A stretch of DNA of 64,000 bases from Niebla homalea. Its lineage: Eukaryota > Ascomycota > Lecanoromycetes > Lecanorales > Ramalinaceae. Below are positions 46,534 through 57,907 of this stretch, one piece after another (position 1 is the stretch's first letter; the number at the start of each line of letters is the position of its first letter). Location of the stretch: positions 744,001-808,000 of the forward strand of contig JAHGAU010000008.1 in the NCBI GenBank assembly GCA_019925105.1, written 5' to 3'. Under the pieces are notes generated by a model. The model saw only the letters and a list, made by a program, of their open reading frames with translations, was not told where the DNA came from and searched no databases. The position numbers were made by a program, and so were the translations under genes.

Positions 46534-47820
46534 TTATGTCACGGTGTAGCCTCCGTCGACGCGGATGTCAGCTCCAGTCACATAGCCTGATGCCTCGCTG
46601 AGAAGATAGACGACGGCGCCCATGAGATCTTCTGGCTTGCCCATCTTGCCGGAGGGGATGAGTGATGTCCAGTGCTTGTAAAGTTCGGGATTCTCGGTCA
46701 AGATCTTCTCGGTCCTATAGGGTAGAGGTAGACAAGTCAGCTCATCCGAATTTCCTCCAGATCGAGGGTTGGGATACTCACAGTGCCGTCAGCATATAGC
46801 CAGGCGAGATGACATTGACCCGAATGCCTGCATGTGCCCATTCAACCGCCAGACTACTTGCCAGGTGTCTGACGGCAGCTTTGGCCGCATTATAAGGGGC
46901 TTGTGGTTGCGGCACGTTGACAACGGCGCCCGACATTGATCCTATCATGACCATGCTGCCCTTCTCCTTTCTCTCCATCAGATGCTTGGCAACTGCACAA
47001 GCCCAGAAGTAGGTGCCGTTGAAATCCACGCCCATCAACTTGTTGAGGCGGTCAGGGGGATATGCAATGGCGTCAAAATTCTCGGTGAAGCCGGCGGAGG
47101 TGATAAGGTGGTCGACCTGCCCATGAGCGCCAACTATCTCGTGAAACGTGCTCGTTACCGAGTCGGGGTCCGAGACATCACAAAAATGTGAAGTAACTTT
47201 TGGTTCCCTATGGGAGCAGGGTCAGCGTCAGGGTTTCTCGCAAGGCCGGCTCTTTCCAGACTGACTCATCCACACCGGGGTTTTCTGCCATGAAGTGATC
47301 GACCATGGCCTTTGCCTGACGTTCTCCTTCATCCTCTAAAGGTGGGATTCAGCTATGATCGATTGCAGGACTTGCGGAGACACCTACTGTTCAGATCGAC
47401 AATGGCGACGTTGGCTCCACTTAGAAGACAAGCCTGGGACATGACCAGGCCTAAGCCTCGGGCTCCACCAGTGACAACGGCTACCTTGTCATCAAGGGTG
47501 AAGCTCTGTAGGGTCCTCTTGAAATGCATCCCGCCGTGGCCGTCATAGGGCCTCTCGCGTGGGAAGTTGGCCTCGTCCGGGTACTCGATCTGAACGGTAT
47601 TGTCGGTCCGTGAAAAGCTGCCGTGGTGATCCTCGTGTCTCTCGAGCGCCCTCTCGGCGACACGAGGCGTACGCTTATCCTCCTTGTACAGCTTTGTCGA
47701 ACAAGTGATTGGGCGAATGGTGTACACAGGCTTAAAGCTGCTGAGGATTGTGGGGCGAAGCAAAGGGGTAGTGGAAGATAGTATGATCGGGCGCAGTCGA
47801 CATGCTCTGGAAGTCAACAT
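46534..47820 (-). CDS. Short-chain dehydrogenase, D-arabinitol 2-dehydrogenase-like
   Basis: NAD(P)-dependent oxidoreductase of the classical SDR family. Four exons on the minus strand (47820-47388, 47335-47266, 47207-46782, 46714-46534) give 369 aa. An N-terminal ~45-residue basic, Ser/Thr-rich leader suggests mitochondrial import. The Rossmann signature [12 protein letters not shown] comes after ~115 residues. CDVSD binds the adenine region. [10 protein letters not shown] holds the catalytic Ser, YNAAKAA the Tyr-x3-Lys pair, and ISPGYMLT and DGGYTVT are C-terminal family motifs. The long N-terminal extension with [27 protein letters not shown] is typical of fungal ribulose-forming D-arabinitol dehydrogenases. 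That substrate is inferred by resemblance. The exon 2 donor is GTCAGT, slightly unusual. Confidence 0.88.
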
Positions 47821-48872
47821 GATACTATATGATCTGGGCCGCTCTGACGCCTAGATGCTACTGCTGGGTGACGAAAGCGATGAGTTGATCAATCTCATGT
47901 GGTATCGTGGTACCAATTCCAGGGGGGGTTTCCGATGAGTGACGTTTGCGGGCTGCAGATCAGACTCGCTGATTGGGAAACAGCGGTCAATTGGAGATGA
48001 AACAGGGGCTGTCACCGCAGACTCTATCGGAAGGGATAGGCGGCTGCTTTTTGTGTGTGAAATCGATAGTGAATGAGAGATCTTCAGGTTGTATGGTATG
48101 AGAATGCATACGATATGCTTGTTCGGCAAAGGGACAAACAAGCATAAAGGTCCAGGGCAATTAGGATTTATGGGACGTTGCAGCCCACCAAGATTCCCTG
48201 GGTTCAGTACGCTGCTAAGCCTGGTAGTACCCTGTTAGCGCACCGTGACGTACTACTATTCCCTACACCTGCTAGCAGGGTCCCCGGCTCACAAGCAGCC
48301 ACAAGCAGCCTACATAACTTAGATCTAGGATTCCCGAGCTCGCATTCAGGCGCTTGATTGACTAAGCTCTCTGGCTTCTAAGACTTTGCGGCCGTTTCGT
48401 TCCACTGCTCGTGACCAAGACTTTCCACTCACTAAGCCAAGGAGGTGGCCAAAATCTGGATCTGTGGGAATTGGGAAGTCAAACAGGGTGGAGACGCTCC
48501 AAATGAACAAAGAAAACAGCAGAAGTCGGTTGGTGAAGAACCAATCTGGCAATCGCAACTTTGCTGGATTGCACGATTAATTTCCCCTTTGGTCCGCACC
48601 AGGAGGCCGCATGGCCAACCACACCCACATGGCGTTGTCGTGTTTCCGTAATGAATGAAATACTTCAGATCTCGCGCCTGTACGTCACCGACGTCATACC
48701 ATACATACCGATTGAGATAGCAGCACTTGCGTCCCAATCCAAGCTGAAAATAGCCCTACATACACTGTCGCTGTTCAATGATATCCCATTGAGCACCCAT
48801 CCCATCCAAAATTGTCAGTCCTCTCCCTGCTTCGCCAGATTACATCAATGTTTGCATACGTCAGTGCCCAAC
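47821..48872. other. Intergenic region
   Basis: Upstream of the SDR gene and downstream of the protease-like gene (both minus). A few overlapping short frames on both strands, none with domain features. No repeat recognised. Confidence 0.45.
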
Positions 48873-51450
48873 TCAAAAATATCCACCGGGCATGCTCGCG
48901 GAGCCGTCACCACGAGAACTCGGATGGCTAGCCTCAGCACTACGGCCGCCGCTGCTGACCTGACTGGTCCATGAGTCCAATCGACTCGGCCCCATCAAGC
49001 CTCTGCGCGAATTCTGCTCGCTGCATGTCAATTCCATTGGCGTCGGCGGCAGACGGCGGTTTCGACTTCTGTCGCTGCTGGGAGAAGATATCGACGCTCC
49101 CTGCGATGCCATTCCCTCTCGAGGACGACTGCCAAATCGATTGTTCCAGTGATCCGCTCCCCTGTTGGGCAGTCCTCTTATTCTGTCGTTGTCACCATCA
49201 TTGCTGATGGGCGATGCCAGGGACACTTGACTGCTGCCTTGGCTTCTGCCTCCACTTTCCATTCGGCGAGTTAGCTCATCACCACGCCGAGCACGCTCTT
49301 GGCTTCTTGAATGATGATGTGACCCCTCTTGGCTTGTCATCGACCTTGGAGGTGGAGGAGATACTGGAAAGCCACCAGCTCGCCTGGACTCTTGCTCGCT
49401 GTTACGTCCACTGTTGGTTTGCTCGGTGGGTGAGGAAACGCCGCTGCTCTCGCCTCCAGCAAAGGGGGATCGGGCGCCTCCATTTCGTCTCCATGACAGT
49501 CGGCCGCTTCTCCGCTTGCCCCCTGGACTAGTAGGAGAAGGCCGTCCTGCAGAAGACAATGACGGAAGACGGCTGGCTGGGGACGGTCTCCCACTATCGG
49601 ATGGTAACGGGGATGGCAACTCTTGAAGTCCATGTGAGCCAGCCCACATTTCCACTGGCGGAGCAAGATGCCCTGCCTGCATTTCGTGAAGTCCTGGAGG
49701 TCCTTGAAAGCCCTTTGCCACATCGATCTCTGCACCTCCTTCACTACCTTCCATTTCGACATGTGATTTTGCCTGATTGAGGTACTCGCCTTCGGTGCCT
49801 TCCATCTCATTCGTACTCTTGGGATCCCTGAAAGGTGCCCGCTTTCCTGGGGAGTAAAGCTCTCCTAACGGTGACCTGCTGTTGTCTGGCATTTCTGCCT
49901 TTGCCTCCATTGGATCGAGAGCTTCCGTAGCTTTTTTCTCGTCCGCTTCTTGGGCCTGTCTTCTTCTCTTGCGGCGACGTAATATGAAAAAGGATCCCAC
50001 GGCGGCAATGAGGAGTAGTGCAACGGCGCCGATCACAATGCCGATGATCGCACCCAGCGAAAGGGATGAGGAGTTCGTATCCGAGACGTCAGTAGTGGAG
50101 TTGCCAGCGGGATGGATCGCCACCAGCTTTTCGGGATTGTTCGCTTCGAAGAGCGATTGTGATATAGAAAAATTCGAACGCTCGTAGTCTACAATTAGAT
50201 ATCTGATGTATGTATAAGTAAGCGCTCTCAGTCTCACAGGTCTTGACTCACGATTCCTGTAAAAACGCCCGGCCAAGGGTATATTGAGTTTCATTATCAG
50301 CGCGTCTCAAGGGAAAATATTTTGAAGAAGTATTAACGATAGGAGGATCAACTTCCAGATCGAACGCGGCGTAGGGTAATGTGATGGTGAGACTGGCGCC
50401 TCCGCTAATATCAGTGCCTAGTATGAATGATACACTAGCGTTCTGTTGCCTCAGTTGATCATGAAGCGTGTCATTGACCAGGTATCGATTGACCGTAGAA
50501 TTATATTGTAAATTGAAAGCCTTCTCGAACAAGGTGCAAGCATCTTGTGGCAGCCAGATATGCGGTATCGTGGCATCGACGAATGCGAGTATGCCGTCTG
50601 AAAGTAGTGGTTTGTTGGTGTTCTTACTGTCAGTGAAAGTGATTGACTGCAGGCCAACAACCAGGTCTCGAGAGATGTCGGGCGCAAATTGAAAGGAGAT
50701 TCCGTTGGGTGTGAATTTCGATTGATCGTAGCCACCAAGTGTAAGACTCCCAGCCACTTTTTGCAGACCTGATCATGTTAGGTGAAAATATTTGATGATA
50801 CGGTGGTTCCGGCTCACGATATTGATTGCCGGCTGAATAGCCAAAAGCCAGGCTCGGAACATGACCCTGCGCTTTTAATGATGACAGGAAACTCGGATGT
50901 GGATCATTCAGTTGGGTAAAGTTGGTGGGTCGTGATGTGACACCGAGATTCCCAAGATAGAAGTCCTTCGTTGCCAGCACGGCAACCACTTGATTGTCCA
51001 AAGTCACTCCCCCAGAGCCAGGCTTACCAATGCCAAGGGTATCGAATCCATAGTCACCATTATCGTAGCCAGTAGTATAGTCGGGCAAATTGACTTCGTC
51101 GCCCAACGCATAGATCCCTTGATCCTGCCATGTCGTAGACTTATTTACATTGACCAACCCTCCTCTTAATTGGGCGCAATTAGATGGATCGCCAGGAAGG
51201 CATCCGCCTTGCGTCGTATTTGCACTAATGGTCCAGGTTTCGCCCACGGTCGTCGATACAAGGACTCTTGTGGCCTGCGCCGGGGTCCCTACATGGATCG
51301 AAAACGTGGACCAGGGACCATCATTGCCCTCCCTAAGATCAGGTGTAAGACTGGTGCGTGAAGGATGTTGTGTGGCAAGATGTTTGGGTCGACTCACCAT
51401 ATATTGGTTGGAGGAACTGCTAAGGGTACCGTGAGGGTATTGTTAACCAT
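48873..51450 (-). CDS. Membrane-anchored aspartic-protease-like protein, probably inactive
   Basis: Pepsin-fold (A1 family) ectodomain, one membrane helix and a long cytosolic tail. Four exons (51450-51398, 51332-50818, 50768-50252, 50202-48873) give 804 aa. The first lobe shows GPWSTFSIHVGTPAQATRVLVSTTVGETWTI, where A1 proteases have the D-T/S-G motif: it is replaced by STTVGE. The second lobe has ILAFVDATIPHIWLP instead of D-S/T-G-T. Thus at least the first catalytic Asp is missing. The late RADNETQYTLGRAFLQESYLIVDYE matches the A1 C-terminal flap region. N-glycosylation sequons are frequent. A TM helix (LGAIIGIVIGAVALLLIAAVGSFFIL) is followed by RRRKRRR and a ~310-residue Ser/Pro/Gly-rich tail. 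No signal peptide is visible on the chosen ATG, so an upstream exon may be missed. A cell-surface sensor or adhesion role is speculation. Confidence 0.82.
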
Positions 51451-52210
51451 GCTTCTTTTGCTGTGTTTGTGCGCGAAGTCGCAATGGATCCAAACTCCTC
51501 ATCTTCGTCCTTTGCTCTTCAAAATCGCAGAAAAAGGCATTTGAGCGGGCGCCATTGTGAAGGCGAGACATGGGATGATTCCAAGTGTCGGCAAGAGAAA
51601 AGGGGATCGCGAATTATGCTGACTGGCGCTGCTGGGCAAAACTGTGCCGCTTGGGATGGTTACATTTTAACAGACCAATCAGAGCGAACGTGTTAAGCTC
51701 ATACTTTACAATGCCGTTCAACGGTAGTGTCGGTACGAGGTAAGGCTAATTGATCTCTTGGCGTTAGCCTGGCGTTTCAGGAACCGCGCGTGTGGTTCGC
51801 CCATACTGACAAAAACGCCGAACAGAGTGCTGCTACCCCGTTGAACAAAGTGCTGGTACGACAGCCTCATCAGTAAAATGTCACAAACCTCCATTGGTGA
51901 ACTTGAGTCTCGTAGGGTACTCACATAGTACAAGCAATCTGGAATACTTGCTTTGATGGATACCTTCCTCAAAATGGACGGTCTTGCAAAGATGAGTACG
52001 CTGAACAGATGAGAATAGAAATACGCTATGAAGAATGTCCGATATTCGAGTCACGATTCCATTGTCGTCCACCACTCTTGATGTAGAATAGATACACGAG
52101 GCTCAACCAACCCGACTGACGCCTATGCTTATGCCTTTCAAGATATTCAGCACCATCCAAATGCATGCAATAAACAGAGGGCCAACTTGTCGTTCAGGAA
52201 GCTTTCTTCA
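51451..52210. other. Intergenic region
   Basis: Upstream of the protease-like gene and downstream of the E2 gene. I looked for a missed signal-peptide exon on the minus strand at 51450-51720 and saw none that joins in frame. No other gene seen. Confidence 0.4.
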
Positions 52211-52779
52211 TCATTTCTTAGCGTACTGTTTGACCCATGCCTTTGCCACCTTCAGAAACTCCTTCCGATTCTCCCGATATTCTCTTGCGATGCCCTGCTC
52301 CACTGCGTCATCCGGCTGTGGCTCCACCAGTAGCCCCCTCGCGAATTCCAGCACCGTGTCAATCTTGCTCGAAGGCTTCCATTCGTCAGGCCTGAGGAGA
52401 CCAAGACACATGGAACCTTTGTCGTCATTGGTGACATTGGGATGGTAGATCTTCGTCTTGAACGAGAGGGTTGGCGGCTTGAATGGGTATTCCTTCGGTA
52501 GAGACAGAGAGAGTGTGAAATTGCCACCCTGTAGGGATTAAATGTCAGCTTGTGCGCGCGAGATGGTGCACATTGCAAGCAGTACAGACTTCATAGGCCG
52601 ATCCTTTGGGACCATCCATGGTGATTTGCCATTGGAGCATGTCAGCTTCGTTAGGAAGAGTTATTCTGATGCCATCAAGAGGCGTTTTCTGTAGATCGCC
52701 ATACTCCTAGTCTTGGTCAGTAGGTAGCTTCGGACATGGACTTGTATGAAGGAACCTTGGCAATGCGCTTTTGTGACAT
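52211..52779 (-). CDS. Ubiquitin-conjugating enzyme E2, UBE2L-like
   Basis: Carries activated ubiquitin on a thioester Cys and passes it to E3 ligases, in the cytosol or nucleus. Three exons (52779-52756, 52706-52590, 52528-52211) give 152 aa, the size of a one-domain class I E2. It starts MSQKRIAKEYGDLQ (helix 1) and contains WQITMDGPKGSAYEGGNFTLSLSLPKEYPFKPP, KTKIYHPN (His76-Pro77-Asn78) and the catalytic Cys88 in GSMCLGLLRPDEWKPSSK. The C-terminus is EPQPDDAVEQGIAREYRENRKEF. The WKPSSK and EPQP segments are closer to UBE2L3-type enzymes than to Ubc4 or Ubc13. The two introns use GTTCCT and GTCTGT donors, weaker than consensus, but both restore conserved sequence exactly. Confidence 0.93.
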
Positions 52780-53216
52780 CTCTGGAGTAATGATTCTGGG
52801 GAGGTGTATAAGAGTTTGGGGATGAGACCAGAAAGAGACATGCACAGACCCAATAAGCCAGGCAGCAGGGAATGTGACGAGCAGTGAGCTTGTAGTCAAG
52901 AGATGTAGTAAGAGGTGCAGGAAATGATAATCAACAGCATTCACATGCCCCGCCTCCCCGCATCCCCGCGTCCTACGGTAACAGGCCAGGCACCAGCTGG
53001 GAACCCTAGCGCTAGGCCTTCAGCCACAATCCCCACGATTAAAGTCGTTGTACTGAGGCTTTGTGAGGGGCATGATCAGCACCTCGTAAAGTAGTTCATA
53101 CTGTCAAAACAAACGCTGCCGTAGTGAAGGCCAAAAGAGCACGCACGTCGCAAGTAAATCCGTAAAGTGAAGAGCATATTTGAACAATTTTATAGCATGA
53201 CGCGAACGCCAAATTC
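52780..53216. other. Intergenic region
   Basis: Between the E2 gene and SEC11, both on the minus strand. No gene or repeat seen. Confidence 0.45.
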
Positions 53217-53793
53217 TCATTCTCTCTGAAGAACGACCATGACCCCCATCATACCCAATAAGACCGTCTTCAACCAGGGATGCTCTGAAAGTAAAATCGT
53301 GACATAACCCACAAAGGGCACATATCCAACCACGCTTCCAATGATGTCTTCTGCCCTATTCAAATAATCTTGGCCTCTGGCATATAATTCAGTGTCATCC
53401 GCCATGTTGTTGTCGCCTTTGGTGAGAAGCTGTAGAGGCTTGTCCCTGTTTCGTATTAGCCTCACGATCATTTGAAATTCATAATCCACGAGCTTACCCT
53501 CCACCATATCGTCTCAAGACGCGATGTACGATCGGTATGTCTTTACCTTTGACATTGTATACCACAATCTCGCCGATTTGGGTCTCCATGCCTCTATTCC
53601 ACAGGAACAAAAGATCCCCCCTTTGAAACGCGGGCTCCATGCTGCCCGACAACACGACCACGATTGGAGAGGGGGAATTGGTCGCGACAGACAGTCCTTT
53701 CCATAACATAAAGGCCGTCGACAGAACTAGAGCAAAGTTGAGTGCCTGCGCGAGCAATTGGCGAGGTGATAGGGCGGAGAGAGAGGACAGCAT
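53217..53793 (-). CDS. SEC11: Signal peptidase complex catalytic subunit Sec11
   Basis: ER membrane serine protease that removes signal peptides (S26B family). Two exons (53793-53498, 53445-53217) with a 52-nt intron give 174 aa, the usual length. A signal-anchor helix ([22 protein letters not shown]) precedes [21 protein letters not shown], with nucleophile Ser51. [10 protein letters not shown] contains His90, which replaces the bacterial Lys. [23 protein letters not shown] supplies the catalytic-site Asp residues. A C-terminal hydrophobic segment ([36 protein letters not shown]) ends the protein as in other fungi. Confidence 0.97.
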
Positions 53794-54678
53794 TGTGATT
53801 AAGAGGGACCAGGATTGGCAGGACGAAGGATTGGTCTGAAGAGGATTGTATGGAGCCGAGTAAGATGTAGTGACTTGTTTTGGTCATTGGGTCATGCGCG
53901 GAGCCATCGACGATACCATGGTAAGATTGATGGCGATGGTCAGAGGAAGAATGGACCTGCAGCCGTGCAGCGGTGCAGCGCACGGAGACGTCGCCTGGAA
54001 ATAATTTGTAGGGCTGAGCATTTGATGCCAGTAAGTTTGGGGGGTGGCTTGGCGGAAGTCTATGGACAGCAGACAGGTACCTACCAAGGTATGAGCAATC
54101 CGCTGGGTTTCACACTCAGGTAGTTACTGTATGCGAGTATGCTAGCACTCAATCGATCGTCGATCGTTGGAGGTTCTCAATGATGAATCAGCATGTCATA
54201 TTCATGACTCTTCAGCTACCTTGGTACCTGCTGCGACTTCATTAGCCTTTCTCTCATGTCACATGAGTGGCTGTTAGAAGCGCGTCAGGCTAGCCTACAC
54301 GCCATGCGCGGGGTCAAATTGTCGCAATCCTCCTTCTGCCTTTCTTCTTTCTTTACGCTCAGAGCCGGTCGAATTTAACACCACGAAAGTCTGCTTGCGC
54401 GGACTCCTCGTGCGTAGAGTCGTCTCAGGATCCTACCAATCTTCGTGCTCAAGTACCATTCCGGTGGTGCTTCTGCTCGAGGTGAGAAGGTTCTGGATCG
54501 ACTTCCGAAGGTCTCAAATGTCAATTGCATGAAGCGTCGTCCCTCTTTCATCTAATATCCGACCAATCCGTTCCTTTATTGATATATATCTCAAGTTTGT
54601 TTTCGTTGGTCGCTCTTGCGACTCGGACACTTCGCTGCCTGGTCTTCGACCAAATCACTCTTTTCAGCCTCAGTCAAC
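53794..54678. other. Divergent intergenic region
   Basis: Upstream of SEC11 (minus) and the BTB gene (plus). No gene seen. A small CGATCGTCGATCG inverted repeat lies near 54153-54166. Confidence 0.45.
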
Positions 54679-55611
54679 ATGTTTCGCTCATTCTCGTCCA
54701 GAGATCGGGCGAGCAAGTCGATCAAGCCTGTCAAGACCAAGAAGTCGTATAGCGAGCACCAGAAGCGCAAGTTGCAGCAGAAGTTGGACAGTCCAAAGAT
54801 TGGGAGGTAAGTACAGGCCAAGGCTTACGTTGCTGCCCTCATTCAGAAGCTGATTGTCCATTTCCAGTCCCTTGACAAGCCCAATCATCACGTTGGTGGT
54901 TGGCTGTGAAAGTCGACTATTCGCCGCTCATGAGGACCAACTGACAAGAAGCCCCTTCTTCGCAGCCGCACTCAGAGGCCAGTTCTTCGAGTCGGACGCC
55001 AAGAGGGTCTTGCTGCCCGACGAGCAGCCTGAGATATTCTCTTGCGTTCTCGAGTACCTCTACAAGGGCGATTATACTCCGCGCTTGCTTTACAACAAGC
55101 GTCGCAACTCTTGGGAGCTCGAGGGCAACAGCAACGGAAAGCAGGATTCTTACCATGGTTCAATGGGTGTGATTTCCACATTCTATCATCCCGGGGTGGG
55201 CGGTGACCTCTTGCGGGACACTGCCGTCTATTGCACTGCCGAAAAATTCGGCCTGGATGAGCTGAAGCGCCTGGCTCTGCGGAAACAAGGCCTACAGTCA
55301 GGCATCTCGGTCGAAGTGATCTTACGATCGGCTCGGTATGCATATGACAACACGCCAGACAATGATTCACACCTACGCGCTCATTACCTTGCGCTCATCA
55401 TCAGATCTCGGAAGCTTTTCAAGAGGAGTGGGAGAATGGAGAGAGAGATGGAGATTGGTGGAAGTCGATTGTGAGTACAGTAGACCGTTTGGAGGCATTA
55501 TTCATCGGCTTATGATGGGGTGACAGATTCTTCGATCTGTTCGTGTCGATGTGCAGACACATAGATGACATTGTGGAGGTGACCAATAAGTCATCCCCCA
55601 AGACCATTTAG
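54679..55611 (+). CDS. BTB/POZ domain protein
   Basis: Three exons (54679-54806, 54868-55470, 55527-55611) give 271 aa. A basic N-terminus (FRSFSSRDRASKSIKPVKTKK) leads to a BTB/POZ fold at about residues 48-190. Recognisable parts are ITLVVGCESRLFAAHEDQLTRSPFFAAALRGQFFESDAKRVLLPDEQPEIFSCVLEYLYKGDYTP and a later AVYCTAEKFGLDELKRLALRK helix pair. BTB domains dimerise and often serve as Cul3 adaptors. There is no Kelch, MATH or zinc finger here, as in many small fungal BTB proteins of unknown partner. The final 28-residue exon is in frame and ends in TAG at 55609. Confidence 0.9.
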
Positions 55612-56530
55612 GACCTGCCGCAACCCCACGGATGGACCTGCAAATCGTCAAGAGAGAAACAGACATACAAATTGAACCTAGCGAATTGGAGCCAGCCCCC
55701 TCTCAAACCAAATTGAAAACATGAAGCGAGAGACACTCCCCTGCACATGGACACGGCGTTGTTGACCCGATTGATACACACCACTCCTTGACTCCATTTC
55801 TTACCAAATCCGAGGTCGGCCGACCCTTTAGCTGTTCGCCATCATATCTACCTGCTGGACATGACTGGACCTTCGGCTTTTTTTTCGCTTTAATGCTCAA
55901 TGTATGACATCTTGATTGACATTTCACCCGCTTTCGATGAATCGGCTTCCTTCATTGGACAGCATGATTGGGAACAAGCGTGGAAGGATATTGGACACCT
56001 AATGCGCCAACATTCGGAACTTTTTCCCCATGATGAATAACGACTACCGACAAAGAACTGCGACTTCACTCGCAAATTTCATTTGATGGGTACTTGATTG
56101 TTCAGCGAGTCGGACAGAGACTCTCTTCATTTCACTTTGCTAGTGGCGTCTGCAAACGCGCCTACTGTGCAGGCAGTAGTTCTTGGATTGTTGAAGATAG
56201 CTGATTGGGTTGTGGGTAAAAATGACAAATTGAATTGGCCACCTCAACACAATCCCAGTCCTGCAAAATCTTTACCTTGCTTCATTGTCTAATACATTAT
56301 ATGGAGCAGATATAGACTGACTGGATTCTCCCAACTCCCAAGACCCGATCCAGACTATGGTAAGCTTGTAACACAGTACGTGGTAGTCTCGACGTCTTGT
56401 AGATGAGGTGGATATAATGCCAAGGATCATAGAGCGAGCCGTTCCCGTTCCGCTGCCACAAAAAGTTCTTATATTGAGCTTTCCACTACTCGCTACTTGC
56501 TCTTTCACGATTAATTCAGAATCCATTGCA
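55612..56530. other. Intergenic region
   Basis: Downstream of the BTB gene and upstream of homoserine kinase. The open frame that runs into the kinase from 56408 is treated as leader because family similarity starts only at the Met at 56531. Nothing else seen. Confidence 0.45.
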
Positions 56531-57595
56531 ATGTCTGACTTTAGTATTAGAGTGCCTGCTTCGAGCGCTAATTTAGGCCCCGGTTTCGATACTCTTGGAT
56601 TGGCATTGTCCCTGTGGCTCGAGCTAAAGGTCTCCAGATCAGAGGACCACTCTGCATCAACCATGCTCAATTGTGCCATCACTTGTGAGGGCAATGGATC
56701 TGATAATATCTCTAATGATCCAGAAAAAAACATGATCACTTATACTGCCCTCAATGTTCTGCATTGCCATGGCATAGAGCAATTTCCAGGTCAGACACAT
56801 GTGCACATTATTAATAAAATACCTTTAGGACGTGGTTTGGGATCCAGTGGAGCTGCTATCGTCGCTGGTGTAATGCTGGCCGATGCCGTCGCTGACCTGA
56901 AAATGACGAAAGATCGAATGATGGAATTTTGTCTGATTGAAGAAAATCACCCGGATAATATTGGCGCAAGCTTGTATGGAGGGTTTGTTGGCGGATTTCT
57001 TGAAACCATAGCCAACCCAAAGCAAGTGTCTCATGAGCACAATGGACACGTCGAATCCCAACCTCTATTATCTAAACCAAGGTATCCAATGGTACGGGCT
57101 GTCTGTTTTCAGTTTCCGTGGTCCACAGCAATCAGGATCATCACCATCATACCCGAGTATGTGGTCCGGACAGAATCAGCTCGTGCTGTACTTCCCGCTC
57201 AGTACGACAAGGCGGATGCTATCTTCAACATGGGGCGCGCCGTCCTTCTCCCACATCTCCTTGGTGAGCTCAGCCCCAATCCTGCTATGATCTACAAGGC
57301 AATGCAGGATCGATTGCACCAGCATCAGCGCAGGGATCTGGTCCATGGCTTGGAGGAGCTACTGCAGTTAACGCCGGATGGCGTGCCAGGCCTATTAGGG
57401 ATCTGCCTCTCAGGAGCCGGCCCATCTATATTGGCATTGGCAACCCATGATTTTGAGCAAATCAGTGCAAAAATCATCAACATAATTCAAACCTCATCTG
57501 GCGAATCGATACCTTGTGATTGGAGACTTCTTGATCCAGCTAAAGGAGGTGCCGTCCTGGAAAATTACCCCGTTTCACCAGAAACCGGATCATGA
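56531..57595 (+). CDS. THR1: Homoserine kinase
   Basis: Phosphorylates L-homoserine for threonine synthesis (GHMP kinase superfamily, cytosol). Single exon, 354 aa. Starts MSDFSIRVPASSANLGPGFDTLGLALSLWLEL. The GHMP motif is INKIPLGRGLGSSGAAIVAGVMLAD (phosphate loop). ENHPDNIGASLYGGFVGGFLE is the homoserine-kinase-specific segment, and GICLSGAGPSILALA is GHMP motif 3. An open frame extends 41 codons upstream, but the family starts at this Met in a GCAATGTCT context. Length and motif spacing match fungal Thr1. Confidence 0.95.
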   Translation: MSDFSIRVPASSANLGPGFDTLGLALSLWLELKVSRSEDHSASTMLNCAITCEGNGSDNISNDPEKNMITYTALNVLHCHGIEQFPGQTHVHIINKIPLGRGLGSSGAAIVAGVMLADAVADLKMTKDRMMEFCLIEENHPDNIGASLYGGFVGGFLETIANPKQVSHEHNGHVESQPLLSKPRYPMVRAVCFQFPWSTAIRIITIIPEYVVRTESARAVLPAQYDKADAIFNMGRAVLLPHLLGELSPNPAMIYKAMQDRLHQHQRRDLVHGLEELLQLTPDGVPGLLGICLSGAGPSILALATHDFEQISAKIINIIQTSSGESIPCDWRLLDPAKGGAVLENYPVSPETGS

Positions 57596-57907
57596 TTGAG
57601 CGGCCTGAGCTATTTCATGAGCCAAGCCACCAGTGCCAAAGGGTGAACAGGATCGCATGAGCGGGCAGCCGTGCGTCAGACCTCGAACGCAGTATTCCGT
57701 ACTTGACATTTTTAAATATATGATCTGCTCAACAAATACTCGGACACCGGAAAAGACTTGGGGATATGCCCGAATTTCGAGCCGAGATATCAGCAGTGTC
57801 GAATCTGTAATTGGTAGGTCAACACATGACACTCAATAAGTGACGGAGTATTGCTGACTGCCCACCAGTGACTTATCACCCAGGTCCTTAGACCACAGCA
57901 GCACAGG
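57596..57907. other. Intergenic region
   Basis: Convergent space between THR1 and the phosphatase remnant. No gene seen. Confidence 0.4.

Noticed and set aside
56408..56530. 41-codon N-terminal extension of homoserine kinase
   Set aside because: In frame but outside the family's N-terminus; the Met at 56531 matches the usual start.
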